From assembly GCF_029814825.1 (NCBI RefSeq), contig NZ_CP122379.1:1736001-1800000 (forward strand): a stretch of 64,000 bases of DNA, given 5' to 3'. This document shows, piece by piece, positions 45,004 through 53,981 of the stretch. Numbering within the stretch: the stretch's first letter is position 1; each line of letters opens with the position of its first letter. The notes under the pieces were generated by a model. It was given only the letters and a program-made list of their open reading frames with translations, was not told where the DNA came from and ran no database searches. The position numbers were made by a program, and so were the translations under genes. This DNA comes from Aequorivita marisscotiae (GTDB lineage: Bacteria > Bacteroidota > Bacteroidia > Flavobacteriales > Flavobacteriaceae).

Positions 45004-45903
45004 TTATTTAAGAACTTTAACTGTTTTTGTAGCATTACCGATAGTTACTTGAACCATGTAAGCTCCAGAAGCAAGACCGCTCATGTCAACTTTAGGAGAA
45101 ATAACACCAGGTTGTTGAGTAAGAACTACTTTTCCTAATACATCGTAAATAGTTACATTGTCAACAGCAGTTTTAGTGCTAATGTTCAATACATCTTTTA
45201 CTGGGTTAGGATACACACTGAAAGAACCAGCAGCGAAGTCTTCAACTCCAGCTGAAGCAGTTTTAAATAAAACATCGTCTAAGTAATACTGATTGTTTGC
45301 ATCGATAGAGAAAAAGTCAACACCACCTAGGTTACCACCTGAAGTATAGAAATCTCCATTGTAGATTTCAGTACCATCGATAGACATAACAACAGTGTCA
45401 GTGTCTAAATCGATCATGTGTGTAAGTTGGAACCAGAAATTTTCTGGGTAAGTAAATGTAGATACAATGTTCGCAGGGTTTGCATCATCAACAACATAAC
45501 CTGTACCAGGAGTAAGGTTGTCCATGTTAAAGTGAACGTTAAGACCCCAGATTCCTCCAGAAGCTCCTGTATCTTGATCTTCTTGGAAATTATAGTATCC
45601 TGTTTTTCCTCCAGGAACATACATATACCAAGTTAGCTCGTATTGACCAGAAGTTTGATTTCCTAATAACAACATAGCATCCTGAACACCATCATCACCG
45701 ATGTAACCTGATTGTGAACCAGAATATGCTTGGTCTGTAGTAATTACTAAATCTTCTGGGCCAGCAGCGCCGCTCCAGTTAGACCAATGGTCTTCATGAA
45801 CAGGACCGGTTGAGTAACCTTCCATGTCATCATTGATTATTTGGGCGTTCGCACTAAATGTAAAAGCTCCTATTGCAAAAGCTAATAAGTAAATTTTTTT
45901 CAT
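45004..45903 (-). CDS. Secreted protein with type IX secretion (Por) sorting domain
   Basis: A 299-aa protein: signal peptide MKKIYLLAFAIGAFTFSANAQ, then a jelly-roll, lectin/LamG-like region (about 25-215) rich in Gly, Tyr, Asp and Trp. A type A T9SS C-terminal domain (about 225-299) has FSVYPNPVKDVLNIS and ends TVKVLK. It should cross the outer membrane through the T9SS and be anchored or released. The perfect -7 box, minus-strand TAATTTTG at 45947-45954, lies 43 bp upstream. Ligand or enzyme activity was not recognised. Confidence 0.92.
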   Translation of the reverse strand: MKKIYLLAFAIGAFTFSANAQIINDDMEGYSTGPVHEDHWSNWSGAAGPEDLVITTDQAYSGSQSGYIGDDGVQDAMLLLGNQTSGQYELTWYMYVPGGKTGYYNFQEDQDTGASGGIWGLNVHFNMDNLTPGTGYVVDDANPANIVSTFTYPENFWFQLTHMIDLDTDTVVMSIDGTEIYNGDFYTSGGNLGGVDFFSIDANNQYYLDDVLFKTASAGVEDFAAGSFSVYPNPVKDVLNISTKTAVDNVTIYDVLGKVVLTQQPGVISPKVDMSGLASGAYMVQVTIGNATKTVKVLK

Positions 45904-45946
45904 AATGTTAAGTTTTTAAATTGTTTAATATTGATGCTGCAATATA

Positions 45947-45954
45947 CAAAATTA
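45947..45954 (-). promoter_or_regulatory. -7 promoter box for the T9SS cargo gene
   Basis: The minus strand reads TAATTTTG (perfect), 43 bp before the ATG. Confidence 0.55.
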
Positions 45955-46032
45955 TTAAAATAACCCAATAGATTTTTGTTTTTTTTGTGATATCAATAGC
46001 GTTCTTAAGTATTATGTTCGTTAAGATTTAAC

Positions 46033-46040
46033 TAAATTTG
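46033..46040 (+). promoter_or_regulatory. -7 promoter box for icmF
   Basis: TAAATTTG (perfect), 26 bp before the ATG at 46067. Confidence 0.6.
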
Positions 46041-46066
46041 CAATTCATAAAATTATATAAAATACA

Positions 46067-49000
46067 ATGGAGAAGGTAAATCCCTATAAACCAAAATATA
46101 AAGTGCGAATTGTAACGGCAGCTTCGCTATTTGATGGCCATGATGCAGCCATCAATATTATGCGCAGAATTATTCAATCTACAGGAGTGGAAGTTATTCA
46201 CTTAGGCCATGATAGGAGCGTGGAAGAGGTTGTTAACACGGCTATCCAAGAAGATGCAAACGCAATTGCCATGACTTCCTATCAAGGTGGGCATAACGAG
46301 TACTTTAAGTATATGTATGATTTATTGCAGGAAAAGGGTGCTGGCCATATAAAAATTTTTGGCGGCGGCGGCGGCGTTATCCTGCCTTCAGAAATTAAGG
46401 AGTTAATGGATTATGGTATCACCAGAATTTACGCTCCTGATGATGGTCGGGAATTAGGCCTTCAAGGAATGATTAATAATCTGGTAGAATTGGCTGATTT
46501 TCCCATAGGTGATGCATTAAACGGAAAAGTTGAAAAGTTAGCCAACAAAGACGTTGGGGCAATAGCTCGAATTATTTCAGCAGCCGAAAATTTTCCGGAA
46601 GTTGCGAAGGCTGCGCTCGATAAAATTCATTTAAAAAATAAAAAGAGCGCTACCCCGGTTTTAGGAATAACCGGCACAGGAGGCGCTGGAAAATCTTCGT
46701 TGGTAGATGAATTGGTCCGTAGATTTTTAATAGACTTTCCAGAGAAAACCATTGGTATTGTTTCCGTAGATCCTTCCAAAAGAAAAACTGGCGGTGCTTT
46801 GCTGGGAGACCGAATTAGAATGAACGCTATTAATTCGCCACGGGTATATATGCGCAGTTTGGCAACACGGCAGAGCAATTTGGCACTTTCAAAATATGTT
46901 TCGGAAGCCATCCAAATTTTAAAGGCTGCGGAATACGATTTAATAATCCTCGAAACATCCGGAATTGGGCAAAGCGATACCGAAATTATTGAACACAGCG
47001 ATGTTTCACTTTACGTAATGACCCCCGAATTTGGTGCCGCCACCCAACTGGAAAAAATTGACATGCTCGATTTTGCAGATTTGGTAGCGATTAATAAATT
47101 TGATAAACGCGGTTCGTTGGATGCATTGCGCGACGTAAAAAAACAATATGTTCGCAACCATCTGTTGTGGGATACTCCGCAAGACGAGCTTCCGGTTTAC
47201 GGCACCATTGCTTCGCAGTTTAACGATCCGGGAATGAATAAACTTTATAAGGCAATTATGAAGGAAATTGCTGAAAAAACCAAAGCCGCGTTACACAGCG
47301 ATTTTCATGTTTCGGAAGAAATGGAAGAAAAGGTTTTTGTTATTCCACCTGCGCGTACACGCTATCTTTCTGAAATATCCGAAAACAATAGAAGCTATGA
47401 TAAAAGAGCTGAAGAACAAGCAGAAGTAGCCCAAAAACTCTATGGAATTTATAAAACCATTGAAAGTATTTCTGCAAAACAGCCACAACTCGATAAAGCG
47501 GGTATTGCTTCAGAATCGTTTGAGAATTCAGAAAAAAACAAAGATCTATTAAAATTGTTATTAGCTGAATTTGACCGTGAAAAATTAAATTTAGATCCCT
47601 ATAACTGGGAAGTTATTACCGGATGGGAAGAAAAGGTTAATAAATATAAAAATCCTGTATATAGCTTTAAAGTGCGAGGGAAAGAGATTAATATTAAAAC
47701 CCATACCGAATCGCTCTCCCATACACAAATTCCGAAAGTTGCTTTGCCGAAATACCAAGCGTGGGGCGACATTTTAAAATGGGTGCTTCAGGAAAATGTA
47801 CCGGGAGAATTTCCTTTTACCGCGGGACTGTATCCTTTTAAAAGAACGGGTGAGGATCCTGCAAGAATGTTTGCCGGTGAAGGAGGGCCAGAACGCACCA
47901 ATCGTCGTTTTCATTATGTAAGTATGGGCTTGCCTGCAAAAAGACTTTCCACAGCTTTTGATAGCGTGACACTTTACGGGAACGATCCAGATTTAAGACC
48001 CGATATCTATGGAAAAATTGGAAATGCCGGGGTGTCAATTTGTTGTTTGGACGATGCCAAAAAACTGTATTCAGGTTTCGATTTAAGCCATCCGATGACC
48101 TCGGTAAGTATGACGATTAACGGGCCTGCACCCATGTTGTTGGGTTTTTTTATGAATGCCGCGATCGATCAAAATTGCGAAAAGTATATTCAAGAAAATA
48201 ATTTGGAAGATGAAGTTGAAAAGAAAATAAATGCCATTTACAAGCAAAAAGGTATTGAACGTCCTAAATATCACGGAAAACTTCCAGAGAGTAATAACGG
48301 TTTAGGGCTAATGCTTCTCGGAGTAACTGGCGATCAAGTTTTGGATTTAGACGTTTACGATAAAATAAAATACGAAACCTTACAACAGGTACGTGGCACC
48401 GTACAGGCAGATATTTTAAAAGAAGATCAAGCACAAAACACCTGTATTTTTTCAACTGAATTTGCACTTCGGTTAATGGGCGATGTACAGGAATATTTTA
48501 TTGAGAAAAAAGTTAGAAACTTCTACTCGGTATCAATTAGTGGGTACCATATTGCCGAAGCTGGTGCAAATCCGATTACCCAGCTGGCTTTTACACTTGC
48601 AAATGGTTTCACTTACGTGGAATACTATTTGAGTCGCGGAATGGATATAAACGAGTTTGGTCCAAATCTGTCGTTTTTCTTTAGCAACGGAATAGATCCC
48701 GAATATGCGGTTATAGGGCGTGTTGCCAGAAAAATTTGGTCTAAAGCAATGAAGGAAAAATACGGCGCAAATTCTAGGGCGCAAATGTTAAAATACCACA
48801 TCCAAACCTCTGGCCGTTCCTTACACGCACAGGAAATAGACTTTAACGACATTCGTACCACCTTACAGGCTCTGTACGCTATTTACGATAATTGCAATTC
48901 ATTGCACACTAACGCGTACGATGAGGCAATAACCACCCCTACCGAAGAAAGCGTACGCCGCGCCATGGCGATTCAGTTAATTATTAATAAAGAATTGGGA

Positions 49001-49492
49001 TTGGCCAAAAATGAAAACCCAATTCAAGGTGCTTTTATTATTGAAGAGTTAACAGATTTAGTTGAAGAAGCCGTTTTAAAGGAATTTGATAGTATTACCG
49101 AACGCGGGGGTGTTTTGGGAGCCATGGAAACCATGTACCAACGCAGCAAAATTCAAGAGGAAAGTTTGTATTACGAAACATTAAAACACAATGGCGATTT
49201 TCCAATTATTGGGGTTAATACTTTTTTAAGCAGTAAAGGATCGCCTACCGTTCTTCCAGCGGAAGTAATTCGTGCCACCGAAGATGAAAAGCAGGTACAG
49301 ATTGAAACCTTGAAAAGCCTTCATAAAATGTATCAGGATCAATCGGTTGATGTTCTAGAAAAAGTAAAGACGGCAGCTATCCATAATGAAAATATGTTTG
49401 AGCAATTAATGGACGCTACCAAAGTATGCTCATTGGGGCAGATAACCGAAAGTCTTTTTGAAGTAGGAGGGCAATATAGGCGAAATATGTAA
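46067..49492 (+). CDS. icmF: Fused isobutyryl-CoA mutase (IcmF), B12-dependent
   Basis: Adenosylcobalamin-dependent acyl-CoA mutase that carries its own repair G-protein. The 1141 residues run: B12-binding domain (about 10-145, lower-ligand His25 in FDGHDAAIN); MeaI-type GTPase chaperone (about 195-420, P-loop GTGGAGKS at 202-209, NKFD); linker; then the substrate-binding mutase barrel (about 560-1141, [40 protein letters not shown]). This order identifies IcmF and excludes the MutA/MutB two-subunit mutase. It isomerises isobutyryl-CoA/n-butyryl-CoA or related branched acyl-CoAs. Confidence 0.95.
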   Translation: MEKVNPYKPKYKVRIVTAASLFDGHDAAINIMRRIIQSTGVEVIHLGHDRSVEEVVNTAIQEDANAIAMTSYQGGHNEYFKYMYDLLQEKGAGHIKIFGGGGGVILPSEIKELMDYGITRIYAPDDGRELGLQGMINNLVELADFPIGDALNGKVEKLANKDVGAIARIISAAENFPEVAKAALDKIHLKNKKSATPVLGITGTGGAGKSSLVDELVRRFLIDFPEKTIGIVSVDPSKRKTGGALLGDRIRMNAINSPRVYMRSLATRQSNLALSKYVSEAIQILKAAEYDLIILETSGIGQSDTEIIEHSDVSLYVMTPEFGAATQLEKIDMLDFADLVAINKFDKRGSLDALRDVKKQYVRNHLLWDTPQDELPVYGTIASQFNDPGMNKLYKAIMKEIAEKTKAALHSDFHVSEEMEEKVFVIPPARTRYLSEISENNRSYDKRAEEQAEVAQKLYGIYKTIESISAKQPQLDKAGIASESFENSEKNKDLLKLLLAEFDREKLNLDPYNWEVITGWEEKVNKYKNPVYSFKVRGKEINIKTHTESLSHTQIPKVALPKYQAWGDILKWVLQENVPGEFPFTAGLYPFKRTGEDPARMFAGEGGPERTNRRFHYVSMGLPAKRLSTAFDSVTLYGNDPDLRPDIYGKIGNAGVSICCLDDAKKLYSGFDLSHPMTSVSMTINGPAPMLLGFFMNAAIDQNCEKYIQENNLEDEVEKKINAIYKQKGIERPKYHGKLPESNNGLGLMLLGVTGDQVLDLDVYDKIKYETLQQVRGTVQADILKEDQAQNTCIFSTEFALRLMGDVQEYFIEKKVRNFYSVSISGYHIAEAGANPITQLAFTLANGFTYVEYYLSRGMDINEFGPNLSFFFSNGIDPEYAVIGRVARKIWSKAMKEKYGANSRAQMLKYHIQTSGRSLHAQEIDFNDIRTTLQALYAIYDNCNSLHTNAYDEAITTPTEESVRRAMAIQLIINKELGLAKNENPIQGAFIIEELTDLVEEAVLKEFDSITERGGVLGAMETMYQRSKIQEESLYYETLKHNGDFPIIGVNTFLSSKGSPTVLPAEVIRATEDEKQVQIETLKSLHKMYQDQSVDVLEKVKTAAIHNENMFEQLMDATKVCSLGQITESLFEVGGQYRRNM

Positions 49493-49506
49493 AGAAATTT
49501 CATAAA

Positions 49507-49543
49507 CACGACAAAAATACGTATATTTGTGTCAAATGTCGTG
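49507..49543 (+). promoter_or_regulatory. Promoter with two overlapping palindromes for the Xre-RES operon
   Basis: The -7 box TATATTTG (49522-49529) is perfect. It is flanked by perfect arms CACGACA (49507-49513) and TGTCGTG (49537-49543). A second inverted repeat of 20 bp (49511-49530, centre ATACGTAT, 18 of 20 positions symmetric) covers the box itself. This is what an autorepressing antitoxin operator looks like. Confidence 0.65.
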
Positions 49544-49546
49544 AAT

Positions 49547-50047
49547 ATGAAAAATCAGCAAAATTCGTCCGATGTAATTTTAGTGAAAGAGCCTGAGGTT
49601 TTCTATTTACTCGATAATCCTTTTGATAGAATAGTTAGCGTTTTAGGAGGTATTGGGCAAGTAGGGCAGGCCGTTAACAGCGATATAGATCTTATCATCA
49701 TAACTCGAAAAGGTTTACCCAAAAGTGTTGTGTACTCTATTTGTGAAGTATTGGGCATATCCATGGATAGATTGAGCGATTTGCTACATATTTCGCATCG
49801 TACCTTACAACGGAAAAGTGATACCGATCTTCTTGGGGTTTCAGCATCTGAACAGCTTTTTGAGATTGCTAAATTAGTTTCGGAGGGTATACGTGTTTTT
49901 GAAACACTCGAAGATTTTAGAAATTGGTTACATTCCAAACCTTATATATTTAAGGGTCAGCAACCCTTAGATTTTTTAGATACACGGTTTGGAATTCAAT
50001 ATGTGAAAAATGTGCTTGGTCGCATTGCCCACGGAATCCCTTCTTAA
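49547..50047 (+). CDS. Xre/MbcA/ParS-type antitoxin
   Basis: A 166-aa type II antitoxin from ATG 49547. The GTG that opens the longest frame falls on the last base of the -7 box, so it is excluded. The N-terminal Xre-like HTH lies around SICEVLGISMDRLSDLLHISHRTLQRK. The C-terminal DUF2384 toxin-binding domain (about 105-166) includes ASEQLFEIAKLVSEGIRVF and the conserved end KNVLGRIAHGI. Directly upstream of its RES toxin. Confidence 0.92.
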   Translation: MKNQQNSSDVILVKEPEVFYLLDNPFDRIVSVLGGIGQVGQAVNSDIDLIIITRKGLPKSVVYSICEVLGISMDRLSDLLHISHRTLQRKSDTDLLGVSASEQLFEIAKLVSEGIRVFETLEDFRNWLHSKPYIFKGQQPLDFLDTRFGIQYVKNVLGRIAHGIPS

Positions 50048-50049
50048 TC

Positions 50050-50508
50050 GTGCGAATATACCGAATCACCAAAACCGAATATATAGACGATTTTTCCGGT
50101 GAAGGAGCCAGATTGTATGGCGGTAGATGGAATTTGGTGGGTGACCCGGTAATCTATTTCTCGCAAAACCTCTCCCTGAGTTTGCTAGAGATTATTGTTC
50201 ATGTAGAATTTGCCAAATTGCCTATGGGCTATTCTTTTATTGAAGCAGAAATTCCAGATGAATTTATAAAACCTATTAAGTCTTTAGATTTTATTAAACC
50301 AAAATGGAGTTCCGAAGGAGCAGAAAAACAAGTGCAAATGTTGGGTTCCACTTGGCTAAAACGTCAGGAAAGTTTGGCATTGCGTGTGCCCTCCGCTATT
50401 TTGGGGCTGGAGCACAATATTCTAATAAATCCAACCCATAAAGACATTGAAAGCATTAAGATTATAAAAAAGCAGTCGTTGGATTTTGATCCGCGCTTAA
50501 TTAGATAA
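50050..50508 (+). CDS. RES-domain NAD-degrading toxin
   Basis: A 152-aa RES toxin whose relatives deplete NAD by phosphorolysis or hydrolysis, halting growth. Core motif: GEGARLYGGRWNLVGDPVIYFSQNLSLSLLEIIVH, with the Arg, Tyr and Glu of the active site, and Ser in LRVPSAILG. Starts with GTG 2 bp after the antitoxin stop; the antitoxin-first order matches known Xre-RES modules. No frameshift, so the pair looks functional. Confidence 0.92.
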   Translation: MRIYRITKTEYIDDFSGEGARLYGGRWNLVGDPVIYFSQNLSLSLLEIIVHVEFAKLPMGYSFIEAEIPDEFIKPIKSLDFIKPKWSSEGAEKQVQMLGSTWLKRQESLALRVPSAILGLEHNILINPTHKDIESIKIIKKQSLDFDPRLIR

Positions 50509-50637
50509 ATGCGTGGTAATTAGTCATCTTCTTAAAAATCTAAATAGTCAAGGGGATAAAAAGAAATGTCGTCATACGGGTCTTCATCATTATAATTTAT
50601 GACTAACAGATTAAAAAAATACCGAAGTAAATCAACG

Positions 50638-51033
50638 CTACAGAGTTAATCTCCAGGTATGTTGAAGTTTTCTGAATTTTTTCAGCTCTTTTCGAAGTAA
50701 TGGTAAAAAATCCTTCCCGTTGCTATTTACTCTCTCCAAACGTTCGCAATTTTTATAGAGCAAGTTTGATAAACGCATTACGGAAGCCGCATATTTGTGT
50801 TTTTCCTCAGAAAATGGCTGGCTTTCGGCTTTCAAAATTTCTGGTCCGAGCGAAACGGACTGTTGCACAATATCGCCGGTAAAATATATGTTGGGATCTT
50901 CTGCGCCATTTTTGTGAAGATGCGCTAAATCGTGACTGAGATATGATGAAATATTTCTTGCCAATGAGAATATATCTAACGCTTTGGCATAAACAGCCGA
51001 TTCTGAATTTTTACCAAATGAAGGATAAGACAT
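50638..51033 (-). CDS. Helical protein of unknown function near the toxin-antitoxin pair
   Basis: A 131-aa soluble, all-helical protein (MSYPSFGKNSESAVYAKALDIFSLARNISSYLSHDLA...) with the helix pattern of a four-helix bundle. A perfect -7 box, minus-strand TAAATTTG at 51060-51067, lies 26 bp upstream. I do not recognise a named domain. It may be an independent chromosomal gene and not part of the Xre-RES module, as it faces the other way. Confidence 0.75.
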   Translation of the reverse strand: MSYPSFGKNSESAVYAKALDIFSLARNISSYLSHDLAHLHKNGAEDPNIYFTGDIVQQSVSLGPEILKAESQPFSEEKHKYAASVMRLSNLLYKNCERLERVNSNGKDFLPLLRKELKKFRKLQHTWRLTL

Positions 51034-51059
51034 TTTTTATTTTTCTTTTTAAAGCGAAT

Positions 51060-51067
51060 CAAATTTA
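51060..51067 (-). promoter_or_regulatory. -7 promoter box for the helical protein
   Basis: The minus strand reads TAAATTTG (perfect), 26 bp before the ATG at 51033. Confidence 0.5.
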
Positions 51068-51111
51068 AGAACTATGTAGCGCATTATATAATCGATATTA
51101 AGGTAAAAGCG

Positions 51112-51119
51112 TATATTTG
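51112..51119 (+). promoter_or_regulatory. -7 promoter box for the Lrp regulator
   Basis: TATATTTG (perfect), 37 bp before the ATG at 51157. Confidence 0.55.
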
Positions 51120-51156
51120 GTTTAATAATTAAATATTATTTTAAAAATAGTTTAAA

Positions 51157-51600
51157 ATGAGCATTGATGTTTTAAATTGGAAAATTTTGAATTGTTTGCA
51201 AAAAAATGCACGCCAGCCCAACACCGAAATTGGTAGGCAAGTGGGAATTAGTTCGCCCGCAGTTTCTGAACGAATTAGAAAAATGGAAGACTCCGGAATT
51301 ATTACGGGCTATTTTACTGTGGTTTCGCCTTTTGAAGCCGGATATCAGTTTAAAGCAATTATTACACTCCGAGCATTTATGGGAAAACTGAAACCTTTTC
51401 TGGAAATTGTAAAAACCTATGACGAAGTATTAAATTGTTACCGGATTACCGGAAATGAAAATATTGTGATGGAAGTAGTTTTAAAAAATCAAAAACATTT
51501 AGAGTCGTTTATAGATCAACTTATTATCTATGGCGAAACAAAAACGCAAATTGTTCTCTCTCACGTGGTTAAAAACAACAACATAAAAATGCTTAAATAA
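51157..51600 (+). CDS. Lrp/AsnC-family transcription regulator
   Basis: A 147-aa feast/famine regulator. The N-terminal winged HTH (about 1-60, [44 protein letters not shown]) is followed by a RAM/AsnC ligand domain (about 65-147). It likely binds an amino acid and forms octamers. The following small gene, on the same strand, might be its target or just a neighbour. No adjacent metabolic gene reveals the ligand. Confidence 0.95.
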   Translation: [147 protein letters not shown]

Positions 51601-51693
51601 TCTGTTTGTTAAATTCAAAACAATTAGATTCATTTTAAGAGATTACTGTTTTTAAAAGGAATATTTTAGTTGAAAATTAAACTACAAATTGCA

Positions 51694-51879
51694 ATGAAAA
51701 AATATACCTTTTCTTTTTTAATAGCAACTATTACAACAGCGCTTCTAGGATTTACAGGTTTGGAATTTCCAGGAGATAAAATTGTGCGCATACTGTGTTT
51801 GTTCGCTAGTATTGGGTTAATGATTTCATGTTTAGATGCAGTAATTATTTCGCGTAGGCAAAAGCGTTCTAAAAATTAA
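51694..51879 (+). CDS. Small two-helix membrane protein, DUF1328-like
   Basis: A 61-aa protein with two hydrophobic helices (about 6-22 and 30-50) and a basic C-terminus SRRQKRSKN. The helix join LLGFTGLEF resembles the GFTG centre of DUF1328 (YtjA) proteins. ATG 51694 is chosen over the upstream TTG at 51670. It is 93 bp after the Lrp gene and convergent with the MFS gene. Function unknown. Confidence 0.7.
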   Translation: MKKYTFSFLIATITTALLGFTGLEFPGDKIVRILCLFASIGLMISCLDAVIISRRQKRSKN

Positions 51880-51898
51880 GCTACGTTTTAAATTGAAA

Positions 51899-53122
51899 TT
51901 ATACTTTACCAACTTCCGATTTTTTTAACCTAAAGTAGAGCCAAATCGTCAATAAGGCGATAATAAGCAGAAAACCTGAAAAGACCGTCCATGTGTTAAA
52001 GTACCCAACGCTATTAACTAGGTTCATCCCCCCGTTATGACCTATTAAATGGGCGAAACTAAAACTCATACTGTACAAACCCATATAGCTGCCTTTTCGG
52101 CCTTTTGGTGCCATTTCTAACGCGAGGGCATTGGAAAATGGAAATCCAATCATTTCTCCAAACGTCATCAACAACATGGCTACTACCAAAATGCCGCTCC
52201 AGCTAGTTAAATTTAAAACCAAAAAGCTTAGTCCTAAACATAAAATCCCCCAAAAGGTAGCCATGGTTTTTGAAATTTGTTTTCTGTCTAGCCACGAAAT
52301 CAGGGGCATTTCAAATACTACAATGGTAGCACCATTTATAAATAATAACCAGCCAATAACATCTTCAGACAGAAAATGAACCTGCTCATAATATATGGGC
52401 ATTACTGAAAAATATTGAACAAATGCCAGACTATTGGCAATCATAATTACAAAAAACAAAATAAAAAGCTTGTTTAGATAGGGCGGAACGCCTTCTTTTA
52501 CAAGAGTAGTTTTTTCTGTGATTGTATTTTTTTGTTTTTTTGGTTGTAAAAGAACAAACACTCCAAGAGCAGCCATCATACACGAAAGCCCATCTATCCA
52601 AAAAAGCGATGTATAATTAAGATTTGCTATTATAAGACCGCCAACCAAGGGCCCAATGGAAAATCCAAGATTTATCGCCAACCTTATCAAGGCAATACAT
52701 CTGGTAATATTTCCCGGTTTACTGTAGGTGTCTGCGGCAACAAATATTGCAGGCCGGCCTGCATCGGTCATTAGGGTTAAAATAAATATGCCGATACAAA
52801 AACCATAAAAGGTATTTATAAATTGTAATAATACAAACCCTATGCCTCCTAGAAACAGGCTCATAAGGATTACTTTGTAAAAGCCAATGGTGTCAGTTAA
52901 TTTTCCTCCAATATACGTACCCGCTAAGGAACCAAGTCCGAAACAAGACATAATCCAACCCACCTGTGGCAACGTAAAACCTTCAACATTTACAAGGTAT
53001 AACGATAAAAATGGGATTACCATTGCGCCCGCACGATTAATAAAAGTAACCAATGATAATAGCCAGATTTCGCGCGATAGGCCGCGAAAATTTGCTACAT
53101 AACTATTATACATCTTTTTCAT
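51899..53122 (-). CDS. MFS transporter (drug:H+ antiporter-like)
   Basis: A 407-aa inner-membrane carrier with twelve predicted helices in two halves and the MFS motif A at the loop 2-3 (GTYIGGKLTDTIGFYKV). It resembles DHA1-type exporters by length and topology; the substrate cannot be inferred. A structured RNA element and a terminator lie immediately upstream on the same strand. A weaker -7 box (minus-strand TAGTTTTA at 53134-53141) might give an independent transcript. Confidence 0.9.
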   Translation of the reverse strand: MKKMYNSYVANFRGLSREIWLLSLVTFINRAGAMVIPFLSLYLVNVEGFTLPQVGWIMSCFGLGSLAGTYIGGKLTDTIGFYKVILMSLFLGGIGFVLLQFINTFYGFCIGIFILTLMTDAGRPAIFVAADTYSKPGNITRCIALIRLAINLGFSIGPLVGGLIIANLNYTSLFWIDGLSCMMAALGVFVLLQPKKQKNTITEKTTLVKEGVPPYLNKLFILFFVIMIANSLAFVQYFSVMPIYYEQVHFLSEDVIGWLLFINGATIVVFEMPLISWLDRKQISKTMATFWGILCLGLSFLVLNLTSWSGILVVAMLLMTFGEMIGFPFSNALALEMAPKGRKGSYMGLYSMSFSFAHLIGHNGGMNLVNSVGYFNTWTVFSGFLLIIALLTIWLYFRLKKSEVGKV

Positions 53123-53140
53123 ACGTGGTTCTATAAAACT

Positions 53141-53171
53141 AAAACGTCCCGGGAATGGCCGGGACGTTTTT
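53141..53171 (-). terminator. Perfect terminator hairpin before the MFS gene
   Basis: AAAACGTCCCGG (53141-53152) and CCGGGACGTTTT (53159-53170) form a perfect 12-bp stem with a 6-nt loop. It would end transcripts from the -7 box at 53294 before the MFS start, unless antitermination occurs. Confidence 0.88.
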
Positions 53172-53288
53172 ATATTGAAAAATTTTATCTTTACTTAAGA
53201 TCAATACATACATCGCCGGTATTTCTTTCTAGAAATGACCTGGTAGGTGCGGCAAGTATATGCAGAATGGTTCATATGTTTTTAAATA
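53171..53288 (-). ncRNA. Candidate structured leader or small RNA upstream of the MFS gene
   Basis: Reading leftward from a predicted start near 53288, the RNA folds into a three-way junction. P1 pairs 53264-53250 with 53218-53205 in 14 base pairs (three of them G-U) with one bulged C at 53256. P2 is ACCU/AGGU (53248-53245 with 53241-53238), loop ACC. P3 is AUUUCU/AGAAAU (53236-53231 with 53226-53221), loop AGAA. A small hairpin AUCUU/AAGAU and the strong terminator follow. The pairings were found by hand. A 24-codon ATG frame (53201-53275) overlaps it. Confidence 0.5.
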
Positions 53289-53293
53289 TGAAT

Positions 53294-53301
53294 CAAATGT
53301 A
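53294..53301 (-). promoter_or_regulatory. -7 promoter box for the structured RNA
   Basis: The minus strand reads TACATTTG (perfect), placed 30 bp before the first long stem strand at 53264. Confidence 0.6.
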
Positions 53302-53372
53302 GTGAAAAATAATATTTCATAACAAAAAGGAAGCACTAATTGTCTTTTTTATATTTTTACTAAAAACTACAG

Positions 53373-53981
53373 ATGAAGGGATTTCAAATATTTTGCTGTT
53401 TCATTTTAATAAGCGTTTCAATTTCAGCGCAAAACAACAGTGCGATTTCAGAAAGTAAAGCGGAACAATTAAAGTTAAATGAGGAATTTAGCAATCCCGA
53501 AACCACTATTTTGGAGCCCGAGGATTTTGAGAAATTTGCAGGATTGGAGTTTTATCCCATTGAAGAAAAGTTTATCGTTACGGCCAAATTTGTTCGCACA
53601 CCAAATGAAAAACCATTCTTAATGCCAACTACTACTTCCCGTACGCCGGAATACGTAAAATACGGCGAAGCACATTTTAATATAGACGGAAAGGATTTTG
53701 TTTTAAACCTTTTTAAAAATGTATTGCCTTATGATGAACCTGGATACGAAGATTATCTTTTTCTTCCGTTTACCGATTTAACCAGTGGTAACGGATCTTA
53801 CGGCGGGGGCAGATATGTTGATCTCCGAATTCCCGAAGGAGATACAATTGTTATAGATTTTAATAAAGCGTATAATCCGTATTGTGCGTACAGCGCGCGT
53901 TATTCGTGCCCGATTCCGCCAAAGGAAAATGATTTATTAATAAGAATTGAAGCGGGTGTAAAGGATTTTGGAAAACATTAA
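53373..53981 (+). CDS. DUF1684 exported protein
   Basis: A 202-aa protein with a signal peptide (1-19, ending SISAQ) and a DUF1684 domain (about 60-195). Signature stretches are YGEAHFNIDGKDFVLNLF, EDYLFLPFTDLTSGNGSYGGGRYVDL, and FNKAYNPYCAYSARYSCPIPP. The family is uncharacterised. A TATTTTTA box (one mismatch) at 53352-53359 is the likely promoter. The stop overlaps the convergent crcB stop by 4 bp. Confidence 0.9.
   Translation: MKGFQIFCCFILISVSISAQNNSAISESKAEQLKLNEEFSNPETTILEPEDFEKFAGLEFYPIEEKFIVTAKFVRTPNEKPFLMPTTTSRTPEYVKYGEAHFNIDGKDFVLNLFKNVLPYDEPGYEDYLFLPFTDLTSGNGSYGGGRYVDLRIPEGDTIVIDFNKAYNPYCAYSARYSCPIPPKENDLLIRIEAGVKDFGKH

Noticed and set aside
50532..50637. Minus-strand open stretch encoding an acidic tail (NDEDPYDDISFYPLDYLDF) after the helical gene
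   Set aside because: The composition looks protein-like, but no ATG, GTG or TTG opens the frame after the preceding stop. It could be a pseudogene remnant; the evidence is too thin to annotate.
53201..53275. 24-codon ATG frame (MNHSAYTCRTYQ...) within the structured RNA
   Set aside because: The same bases form a long RNA stem, and the peptide has no run of one amino acid expected of an attenuation leader. RNA structure explains the region better.
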